DNA from: Pteria penguin
Taxonomy: Eukaryota; Mollusca; Bivalvia; Pterioida; Pteriidae
DNA length: 64,000 nucleotides
Direction: 5' to 3'
Assembly: GCA_035048485.1 (NCBI GenBank)
Contig: CM068580.1
Coordinates: 42,149,585-42,213,584 of the forward strand
The notes beneath the pieces were generated by a model. That model was not told where the DNA came from. It worked only from the letters and a program-made list of their open reading frames with translations, and ran no database searches. The position numbers and the translations under genes are program-made. Positions 38,319-64,000 of this stretch are shown here, in pieces (position 1 is the first letter of the stretch; every line of letters starts with the position of its first letter).

Positions 38319-38637
38319 CCGTTGTGACTCAATGGATGGGATGCTTTGCTGATGACCGAAAAGTCCCGGGTTCGACTCCCGCCGTGGGCACATCGGTGTT
38401 CTGTCTTTCGCGCGAGAGAGTAAAAACCGAGGCCACATGTCAGGGTAGGCGTGGCACGTAAAAGATTCCTCACTGCTTCTGACAAAAGTATAAATTTCTA
38501 CGCAATGTATCAGATAGATTGACAATGCCTGTCAGTGATAGCAAGCAAGAGCAGGTAACTCCAGTCTATGTATCAGGCAGATGCCGTCACCATATACGTG
38601 AAATAATCGTGACTTTAAAAAACAATAATCAATCAAT
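38319..38637 (+). mobile_element. SINE family A, tRNA-derived, full length
   Basis: A tRNA-like head has an A-box region 'gtgactcaatggatgggat' and B box GGTTCGACTCC. The body has 'ttctgtctttcg', 'taggcgtggcac' and 'cactgcttc', and the 3' domain 'ggcagatgccgtcaccatat' 'acgtgaaata'. The tail is 'aatcaatcaatc'. The block order matches the minus-strand copy at 45864-46142. No clear target-site duplication. Confidence 0.9.
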
Positions 38638-39006
38638 CATCTCGAGATTATCAAATTTATTGGGTTTTTAAAGATTATATAATGTTGGATAAATGTTTAC
38701 TGTCAACACAGAATCCGAGCATATGAATAACCAAGGAATAAAAAAGGAAAGATTGCTTTATGACTAGACTGTAAGAGTTGTTTCCCGTAGAAAAACATAC
38801 AGTAGCGTTGTTTATACATAGCTATGTTTCTCAAATCGGATGATTCATGAAATGTGGATATTTCTGATGTACTCTCGAACTATAAGGACTTTGACAGAGT
38901 GTATCAAATGGTGACTATAGACTACTAACGACATAATGGAACATTTCAGTGAATTTTAAAACTTTCTATAAATAGATTTAACGAATTTTTCGGTACGTAA
39001 ACATAA

Positions 39007-39016
39007 CCATATATGG
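39007..39016 (+). promoter_or_regulatory. CArG box (SRF-type) upstream of the ASB gene
   Basis: CCATATATGG fits the CC(A/T)6GG consensus exactly. It lies 71 bp before the proposed ATG, with an AT-rich TATATA near 39045 in between. Binding is inferred only from the match. Confidence 0.4.
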
Positions 39017-39086
39017 TTGGTTATTTCACTGACACCTTGTTAGATATATAGGATTAGATCATAGTTGCAGTTTTCAGCCAAGGAAA

Positions 39087-55843
<16,757 letters not shown>

Positions 55844-58800
55844 TCCAATACATGTTTATGTAAACGGAACTACTAAATTGTGTATATGTTTCCATTATGT
55901 TAATTCTTCAGCATCACCATATCTTATGACCAATAGTTTTATTGTTGTTTAATTAAATTCTCAATTGTTATAATTCACCAATTTTAATAGGAGAGTAGGA
56001 AACATGATCATCCAGGAAAACCAGAATTCTGGCAGGAAACTGCCCCCTCCTTCCCAATATTTCTTTTTTTTTTCCATATTCGAAACCTGAAGCGAAGTAG
56101 TTCGGTCGGTAGTGTAATAAATGCAAGTGAAATAGTTTTGGCATGGCGTAAAACAGGAGTTAACTAAAAAGAACCCTCGAAAGGTCCAAATTAGCCTTTC
56201 TCGCTCACTTGGGCAGTACTTGCATATTCACAGCAACTGACTGCTTGAAAACAATGGCAAATACATGTGTATATAAATTCTCTTGCTTATTGTGTTTTGA
56301 CAACTGACAAATAACTGTAAACTAGTCAGAAGTGTCAGACCCAAACATAAGATTTGAGTCTGAATTCTTCCTATAGAGAAAAATCGAAAAAAAACCCCCA
56401 AAATTATCAGTAGAATATTATTCGCATTTCGTTTTATCGTATACGTGTTTACATCCAGATCATAACGATTCTATATCAGAAAGTTTGATAAAAGGTGTAC
56501 AGCAAACTTAACTATTTTTAAACAGTGGTAAATTGAATGAAATAGGAGGAAATTCGGTGACAGCATGTCCAATTCATCTGACACAAGATTTCTATCGAAC
56601 TTCTTGAGATGAAGATGTGTAAACAAGTGAATGACAAAGGAAACTGAGAGTATATTTAGATATATACGTTCCTGAGAAAATTAATTTTGTTTTTCTATTT
56701 CGGACAAAATTGTAAACTTGCCTCTCTACATTTGATACATCAAAACAATAACACAAAATTTAGAGAACATTCGAAATGCTTTGAAACAGATGTATTCTAA
56801 TAAAAGAAAAATGCATGTCCCTTTTCCCTGGATCCACCCCTCATTGGATCTTAGAATAAGCAAAAATGCATGTCCCTTTTCCCTGGATCCACCCCTCATT
56901 GGATTTTGTCTATGACGGCAAACATTTGTAGAGGACCTTGAAAACTTCGTAACTGCATAACTACTATGTCTGATAAAAATCATTTCAGTGGTTCTGGAGT
57001 AGAAGTCGAAAATGTGAGAAGTTAACGGACGGACGATGCACTTGCATAATACCTCACTTCGGTTCAAGTGAACTGCCAAACATACACAGATTTAAACCCG
57101 GACTGGGGATGCTGATGCCCCCTTCCCTCATTAAGACAATAATGTAATCAGTCATTAGTTCACTTTCTACTGGTGACTTCTCTTTTACTTGTCCTTCAAA
57201 CAGTCCTTGCAACGAACGATAAACGTGAGTCCTTTAACCAAGGTCATATCTGAATGATCAAGGTCCCAAAACTTATGCAAGATAAATCTTTGTTCGAGCC
57301 ATAACGCTTTACTGCCTGCATGGATTTGAATAATATTTTACAGGATTGTTGCCATGGACGCAACAGTGTGTTATGATTTTGAACCAAGGTCATATCTGCA
57401 GAATGAAGGTTACAGTGATTATGTATAGTAAATGTTGTCCGGGTCTTAACTTTCTACTCCCTGCATTGATTTGAATAATATTTCACAGAATTGTTGCCCA
57501 GGTCTCAAAGGTGTGTCAAAACTTTAAACCAAGGCTAAATTTTATCATTAGCATTATCTTACAAGAGTTTTGCTTCTCTAATGAAATTGGGTAAAAAATT
57601 AGGGGGCAAATTTGAAGCCCGAAATAAGAGAGGAAGGAAATTTCGCCATACATACACTTAACTCCTCTTTAAATTAAGCGTCGGGCGTGCGTATTATGCA
57701 ACGTTAAGCGTTGCACTTGTTATTTTATCAGAGGACATTCCAGCTAAGTACAGAAAGAGAAAGGATCTCTTTAAAATGTTAATGGAAAATTTAAAATTGA
57801 AAAGAGAATGTCATTTAAACCTTTTCTTAATTGATACAATTAAACTAGAGAGGTAACCGCGTTCTCATTACGAAATCAGGAAGTTGTGACTGAAAATGTG
57901 AGAAGTTCTGCTTCTGAGTCTGTTTCAGAGTATAAAGCATATATATAATACCTTGATTTTATTATAAACAATGATGGATTTTCACTGACTTGAAAAGTTG
58001 ATGTAGGTGTCCCAGATGAAGTGAACAGAGAAAAACGGAATCATGGGTAAGTGTGTTTCTGATTCCCAAGTAAGCCGACCTCAACTTTCACTTACCTTAG
58101 GTAATAGGTATTGGGATTCCTAGAACACTTAAATTCAGCAACGTTAGTAAGTCATGTTGATCTTTGAAAATTTTAATTACAGTTTTGTATAGAATGAAGA
58201 AGCACTGTATCGTATTGGAAATCGTCTTACAGTTATTGCCATATGCATATCACAAAACGTATCGTATCGTGAGATGGGGAGGGGGCTATAGTTTCAACCC
58301 TACAGTAAAGCGACGTATTTAAGAACGTCAATATCGAAAGTCATAAAATTAAAGAGTTTTCATTACAAAGAAAATCTTTCGAATAAATTGACAGCAAATT
58401 TATGTACAATGCAATATAAACATTGTAATAGAATAATATATATCGGTAAACAAAAGCGACAAGACAGAATTTTAATAAGATAGACAAATTGTCTATTTAA
58501 ACGTATCACGACAATGAACAGGGGGAATCCCGCGGCCATAGGTCCACGTCAAAAATGTTTTCATTTTTCAAAGTAGTTCCAAGTTTGAGATGCTGTAATT
58601 AAGTGAAAGTTTGAATTTATTTTAAGGTAAGTTCATAATTTGAAAGTGATGCAATGCAGATTGATTACATGCATAACTTGTATTTGCAGGTTGCTGTTTC
58701 CAAAGAGGATGAATTTTATGAAATTTTATAATCATAATTTTCAGTGAAAGTTTTTAATACCGTAAAATGGTTTTAAAATTTTATTATTTTAACGTTGAAT

Positions 58801-59195
58801 ATGATGGGAAATATTTAATTTTATGATACCTAAATAGTAATGTTTTCGGAGAGGTGACGATCTCTTCAAATATTATTGTACGAGTTATTCCCCTTTTGGC
58901 GGAAAACTTGTTCATCAGTATGTGATCGACAAAAAAAGTGATTCATGACAGCAGTCACGTACATAAATATATACGTCCCCGATGATAGGAAATTCTGCAC
59001 ACAAGGTTATAGTAAGCCTGTGCATATGTTGCATGAAGGATATAACTTTTTATCTTGTTCTCACTTGAAACCCCTGTAGATACACTTGTTTTTTGGTTTT
59101 TTTATTGTGTTTTTTTAGGGGGGTGTGAGATGTGTCCGTAAAGGGACGTCATATACCGACCCTCTCCAAAAAGAAACAAGTGTCTGTGCATGTAG
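55844..59195. other. Intergenic after the ASB gene, repeats only
   Basis: AATAAA at 56116 is a likely end of the ASB transcript. A tandem 53-bp duplication ('tgcatgtcccttttccctgg') lies at 56811-56905. Two ~144-bp repeats with 'tttgaataatat' and 'attgttgcc' lie at about 57230-57545. No exon was recognised. Confidence 0.5.
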
Positions 59196-59391
59196 GCGCG
59201 GATCCAGGAATTTTGTGACGAGGAGGTCTACCCCATATCAATTTTCCGAGAGAGGTCCTCCCGTGTTGTGTGTAAAATTAGTATAAAATTACTAATTTTA
59301 CACACAAAAAATTACAGGAAAAGTCAGTCATTTTCGCCGAATATTGGATTGGGTCCGGACCCCTCGGTCTGTCCCTCTGAATCCGTGCATG
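59196..59391 (+). mobile_element. MITE-like element, 'ggatccgcgc' family
   Basis: Begins 'ggcgcggatccaggaatttt' and ends 'tgaatccgtgcatgg'. Inside is the fold-back 'gtgtgtaaaattagtataaa' against 'actaattttacacac'. Same family as 31127-31301 and 37793-37968. Confidence 0.7.
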
Positions 59392-59662
59392 GTATGTAAC
59401 CTATAGTTAACAAGAGATAAAATATCTATTTTTAAAATAGCTGATATTTGGGAAATGACGTGTGTATGATATAAATAAAGTTTCTTTAGTCGCGATTATC
59501 TGATGACATATATAATATGAATGATATCAGGGCCTTAGGCTTACAATATTTCTCTCCTACGTGACCAATCGGCCATTTTCTCAGTCCTTACAGAGTTGGT
59601 TTAACACGCGATATCTAATGATAGTAGACTTAAACACTGTCAATGCACGGATTGGGGCAGGC

Positions 59663-59823
59663 TTATTGTAGTGGTTTTAAAAGCGCTCGTCTTGCGGCGC
59701 AAACGATCCGGGTTCGATTCCTGGATCGCGCTACTATGTTTAAGAGGTTGGTTACCTCCTGCTTCCATGTCGCGATATAACCGAAAAATTGTTGAAAGCG
59801 ACGTAAAACTCCAACCAACCAAC
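59663..59823 (+). mobile_element. SINE family B, copy 3 (best preserved)
   Basis: A tRNA-like head 'agtggttttaaaagcgctcg' with B box GGTTCGATTCC (59711) leads to the body 'gaggttggttacctcctgct', 'catgtcgcgatata' and 'gttgaaagcgacgtaaaac', with a (CCAA)n tail. Confidence 0.85.
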
Positions 59824-60345
59824 TGCAAAGATTTATAGTGAATTTACCACATCGTAGTCATTTGTACCTAAAACAACACAGCAAACACAAAACATGATGC
59901 TTTTGTTTGTTTATTGCTCAATGTAACATTTACATATTATTTCATTCATATATAAACCAAGAGTGAACACATACGGGAGTGACCAGGGTAGAAGGGAAGG
60001 GTATAGGCGAGAGAGATGAAAAGAGGGGGCGGAGACTGAGGTAGAGAAAAGAAAAAGAGAAAGGAGAGGGGAAAAGAAACGGTTGGAAGGGTTGTGGAGT
60101 GGGATTGTGGAGAAAAGGGAAAGATGTGGATGTAAGAGACAAAGGGAGATATAGCAGAGCAGCCCCCCTCTCCAAAGTCCACCCTCATATATGTAGTAAA
60201 TGTTATCCAGTGGTGCCACTGGTGGGAATAATTTAATCTTCCACCGAGACTCTGAAACATCATGATAAAACAATAGTACAATATAATTACTAGATCTGAT
60301 ATATATCTGTCAGCTTGATCTATGTGCATAATTAGTCTTTATATT

Positions 60346-60491
60346 CAGTGGCGGATCCAGGATTTCAAAAAAAGGGGGGGGGGGGCAGATGTGTATTAGC
60401 CAATCTGAGTTACTCAGCCATCTTAGGTGCAAAATCTGGATTTTGACCAGAAATATGTGACCAAAAAGGGGGGCCTCTAAATCCGCCACTG
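60346..60491 (+). mobile_element. MITE-like element with 'cagtggcggat' inverted ends
   Basis: Begins CAGTGGCGGATCC and ends ATCCGCCACTG, a clean terminal inverted repeat of about 11 bp over 146 bp. A G-run lies near each end, and 'gctaat...aatctgagtt' in the middle. A reversed relative is at 31835-31973. No clear target duplication. Confidence 0.75.
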
Positions 60492-60783
60492 ATACTGATT
60501 AGTTTTGATGTAGACATAATGGATATAATTTTAAATGTATAATTTTAAATGCATTTAAAACTTTCCGACATACCACATATTTTGTTAACCTTCGTCTCCC
60601 ATTCTGCGCCAGTTTCTATTCCTCACCTTGAAACTTTCCATGTAAGACGTGCGTGTTTCAGTATCACATCATCGAAGATAAAATGGTAAGATAGCTTTCT
60701 TTGTATTCAAGTATAAATTGCATGTCAAGTGGAAACTACACAGTGTAGTAGCTATTGTTGAAATTAAAATCAATACACATACG

Positions 60784-60975
60784 CATTGGCGGATTTAGAA
60801 AGGGTGTAGATGCAACACTCCCCCCCCCCTTTTTGATTGGAAATTTTTTTTACCAAAAAAGGTCTTATTCGACCAATTTTAGGGCTGTGCACAATCTCCC
60901 CCCACCCTTTTTCCGGACCGAATTGTGCTAAACATTAGTCATGGGAGGCTGCAACTCCCCCTTTCAAAAATGTCT
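60784..60975 (+). mobile_element. MITE-like element related to the 'tggcggat' family
   Basis: Begins 'cattggcggatttagaaagg' and ends near 'tctagatccgcatatg'. C runs lie at 60820 and 60898, with 'ttttagggctgtgcacaatc' in between. Related to 41115-41236. Confidence 0.6.
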
Positions 60976-61329
60976 AGATCCGCATATGTATGCGCATGTA
61001 TAATCTAAAATTTGAGCAAGCATTATCATAATTATGATTATGTATATGGGGATGGTTGAAAAGCAGATGCTCTGTTTACTAAGGTTATGGAATGACACAA
61101 ATTCATATGGAATTATCTTTGATTTACTTAGTCGATCTATGTCCTCTTCGTTTCGATATAATTGGTATTTTATAAATATCTACAGTATGTATCTTAATTT
61201 ATTGCACTGCTCTCTGATGTTCTTTACCCTTTTTGTGAGTAGTGTAGTCATGAACCGCTAGATCACTTCCGGTCCATAACAAATACACGTGCAAAGTGTT
61301 GTACTATCAGCAGCTGATCACATGCACAA

Positions 61330-61400
61330 ACGAATCTCATTGGTCAATTCCAACTTGCCCCTGTTTTTTCATTGGTTGATTCATCCCCGCCCCTCACCTG
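61330..61400 (+). promoter_or_regulatory. CCAAT- and GC-box promoter
   Basis: Two inverted CCAAT boxes (ATTGG near 61339 and 61371) and a GC box CCCCGCCCC (61385) lie within 55 bp. The first exon of the gene below is directly downstream. CACGTG-like and CAGCTG E-boxes occur just upstream (61286-61315). This is the clearest TATA-less promoter in the window. Confidence 0.65.
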
Positions 61401-61405
61401 CAAGA

Positions 61406-63125
61406 ATGTTTTGGTGTAGTGCAATTCACATTAAAGAGAAGGTTTGCACTCAAGAAACGAAGGTCTCTGAGGAAATTTTGAATAAATCCATCATCTTGAT
61501 GATCAGGTAAGAAGTTTTCTTTCATTAGACATCTTATTTTGAGTAGAAAACAATTGTTATGTAACCTCGTGTAGACCGCAAAATGTCAGATGAGTTTTTT
61601 CATTAACTCGCACAGCCCCGGGCTCGTACTGATCTATTCTTTGTAGGTTTGTAGGAAAAGTATTCCACAGATTTGTATAAAATAGCCAATATCTTATACA
61701 ATAAACAATTTCTTTTATGATTTAGCGGAAAATCTGCTTTATTATAAGAAATAAGAGTTGTGTCCCTTGTCTGATTTGCATAATATATCGGAAACGGGTC
61801 AAGCTTGTCGATTCGAGATCACTCCCCCAGTGCATGATCTACCGAAGAAAGGCCAACATCGTTCATAGACTTTGCCCTATATAAAAATCGGTCAACGCCA
61901 CCGTTACACCACTTTACACCAAATAGTAAAATACAAAATTTGAATAGATATCTATCTAAAAATCATATGAAAACCTCTCCCAAAGGCAAAGATTGAGAGC
62001 TATACGTAATTCATTGTAGATCTATGTTCTGACATATATGCATGTGAATTTATATCTTCTCAGAACAGTTGATAATAGTTTGTGACGATCAATACTTTGC
62101 GCAAATTTCGTAAATGACATCAATGTTACTAATTTTCATGTAAACTTTGAAGAAATAATGCCTTAATGGGACAGCACTAAACGTTGAGACCACGCCTGAA
62201 GTTTGCCCTACTTTTTCTCTAATATTATTATTAGGTGGATTTTCCCTATGTCACGTGATATACTATAAATAATAGTGATTTGTGTAAAAATGACCATCAT
62301 GGTTAAAAATAAATAGAGTATCTTATGAAATTAGTTGCTATATATAATCATAAAAGTGAGAACCTGAATATATATATATATAAAGTGGAGAGAGTCAAAT
62401 ATTAAAATATTCATGTGCAAGTACATGTTTTGCAATTATTATGATATCATACAATCCAGCTTCACCCTTTTCTTATTTCAAAGAATGATCTTGGTGATCT
62501 AAATGATAAATTATATTGATCATTAATTAAAAATGCAGATGTACATTATATAATTTAACGTAAATGTTTATTCATTTTATATAGACATAAAAATGTCTAT
62601 GTATATACACACACACACACATATATATATATAATATAATATAATATAATATATAAAATCAATAAATACACCCATACACAATTATGTTAAACATATGATA
62701 TTACATGTACATGTAGACTGAGAAACTGTGTGTGCATTGTGTTGGGATTTTTGGATTGATCAACAGACATAGAGAAATTTGAGACTCTAGCTTTTTCAGA
62801 CAGCTTAAAAAAAGAATGAAATAGTACATGTTTGTCATAAACATCAGTTTGTTAAGGGTATTTTTCAAATTTTATAGCCAATATATAATTATTTTACAAA
62901 TATAACAAGATGAAAAGTAACATAAAAAAAATACAAAACAAAAGTTAGATTAAATTACATGTACATGGTCTTAAAACTTTTCACTAATCAATACATGTAT
63001 GTACCGTAGACCTAGTAATTTCCATTATTATACATGTTGTTTGTATTATATGTTTTACAAGAAATTATGTAATAAAAATGTAATCGGTTTGAAATAAAAA
63101 GACTTTGTTTTACAGGAACATATAA
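61406..63125 (+). promoter_or_regulatory. Spliced upstream ORF in the leader
   Basis: An ATG at 61406 opens a 36-codon frame through exon 1 (61406-61506) and the first bases of exon 2 (63116-63125), stopping at TAA 63123-63125, five bases before the main ATG at 63131. It exists in the transcript only if transcription starts upstream of 61406. Confidence 0.45.
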
Positions 63126-64000
63126 GTACCATGGTACTACAGAATTGTCCCGAGTATACAGCATGTAGTAACCCAGGAGAGAGGGAGGCAGTGGAGACAC
63201 TGCTATCCATGGGAAGTGTCATGCACTCTGGCTCAGACCTATCATCCAACTGTAGCAGTGAGCACTCCCCTCTGTCATCTCCATCCTCCTCCCCACGTAG
63301 AATCAGCGATGATGAATGCTCTGTCTCATCATTCGAGTCTTCATCTTCTGGCAGGCGTGAATCAAAGCTGGCAAAGGTATGCCAATGTACTTTGTATAAT
63401 GTAGATACCATTATGAGAGATTAACACAAATTGTCAATTTGTCAATAATCATCAATTTTTATCATCCATTATCTGTATGGATATGTCCATAAACAGTAAC
63501 TAGAATGTGCAGTATTAAGCAGCACAGAGTAAATGTACATGTATGCTGAACAATTTAAACTCTGATTGATGATTTGTTTAACAATATTGGTAGTGTACAT
63601 GTTCATAAACAACCATATTCACAGCATTGTTTTTGTTTATTATTGTAACTGAGAAAAAATAATGATGTATCCTTTAATTGATGGATGTTTATCTTGCAGC
63701 TTTTGTTGGAGGGTAGATCAGAATACAACACTATATCCCCACTTAAAAGTCAGCAGGTCTCAGTCATTGTCCCAAATTATCAACTTGCCCAGTCTGGAGT
63801 GACCTGTACTCCCTCCAGAATGCCTGATTTTGACATCAGAACGTCTATTCCAATTCCATTTGCATGTCCAGATTCCAGGACTAAAATCTTGCCATGTAAA
63901 TCAGGACTTGATAAGCAGGTTACAACATGCCCTTTGATCCTGCCATACAACCCACCAGAAACAACAGTCAACAGTAAAGGGTCTGTCAATGTTAGTACCA
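61406..64000 (+). CDS. Probable transcription regulator, KLF10/11-like N-terminus (partial)
   Basis: A non-coding first exon ends at 61506 (CAG|GTAAGA). Exon 2 is 63116-63376, with the proposed ATG at 63131; exon 3 starts at 63700 (TTGCAG acceptor) and stays open to the window end. Phases agree. The 182 visible residues start MVLQNCPEYTACSNPGERE and contain EAVETLLSMGS, which resembles the Sin3-interacting motif near the N-terminus of KLF10/KLF11 (TIEG) proteins. Next come serine-rich stretches (SPLSSPSSSPRR, SSFESSSSGRR) and a proline/threonine-rich region. This composition is typical of a nuclear regulator. The diagnostic three C2H2 fingers would be downstream, outside the window, so the family is unproved. 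Other serine-rich nuclear proteins remain possible. Confidence 0.7.
61507..63115 (+). other. Intron 1 of the KLF-like gene
   Basis: GT at 61507-61508 and AG at 63114-63115. AT-rich with a short (AC)n(AT)n tract at 62607-62650. No exon, SINE or clear mobile element was seen. Confidence 0.6.

Noticed and set aside
38300..38525. Minus-strand frames reading like 'GGSRTRDFSV'
   Set aside because: Antisense of the SINE A head; the same peptide appears at 45986-46192 from another SINE copy.
59911..60329. Three overlapping minus-strand frames of 77-127 codons
   Set aside because: Purine-rich low-complexity DNA gives Ser/Pro/Phe/Leu-rich frames; no motif or splice signal.

Overview
The window looks like nuclear DNA of a lophotrochozoan animal, most likely a bivalve mollusc. 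The supporting signs are AT-rich sequence, small phase-matched exons with GT/AG introns of 0.1-7 kb, dense tRNA-derived SINEs and small inverted-repeat elements, many 140-165 bp tandem repeats carrying 'aaggtca' motifs, and long simple repeats. The species cannot be named from sequence alone. No CRISPR array, operon, rRNA gene or intact tRNA gene was seen.

Four spliced protein genes on the + strand can be supported. (1) 2839-5784 is a three-exon gene for a phytanoyl-CoA-dioxygenase-like 2-oxoglutarate/Fe(II) oxygenase of 336 aa, with a TATA box just upstream. (2) 25018-33703 is a nine-exon annexin of 323 aa with four repeats; every repeat keeps a type II calcium site. (3) 39087-55843 is an ankyrin-repeat/SOCS-box (ASB-type) E3-ligase substrate receptor of 394 aa in eight exons; its first coding exon appears to be only the ATG, and a CArG box lies 71 bp upstream. 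(4) 61406-64000 is the 5' part of a probable transcription regulator, possibly KLF10/11-like. Its promoter has two CCAAT boxes and a GC box, and a spliced upstream ORF precedes the main start. The gene runs off the window.

Weaker candidates are a minus-strand membrane-protein gene (exons 16850-16612, 7696-7519 and perhaps 6830-6804, all phase compatible), a small zinc-finger-like gene nested in an ASB intron (47224-48458), and isolated open exons near 6400 and 23026.

The rest is repeat landscape. 1-1.0 kb: 163-bp tandem array. 9.0-12.2 kb: a decayed LINE split by a 1.46-kb inverted-repeat DNA element. 12.4-14.8 kb: a 70-bp satellite with 140/420-bp higher-order structure and an inserted SINE. 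20.1-20.5 kb: a near-perfect palindrome around (TA)n. 20.8-22.6 kb: a 50-bp satellite with 250-bp higher-order structure. 35.2-37.8 kb: ~690-bp tandem dispersed repeats. 39.5-40.6 kb: a 165-bp inverted-repeat element. Two SINE families have three copies each and two families of G/C-run MITE-like elements are present. The four genes look functionally unrelated, as is usual for animal gene order.
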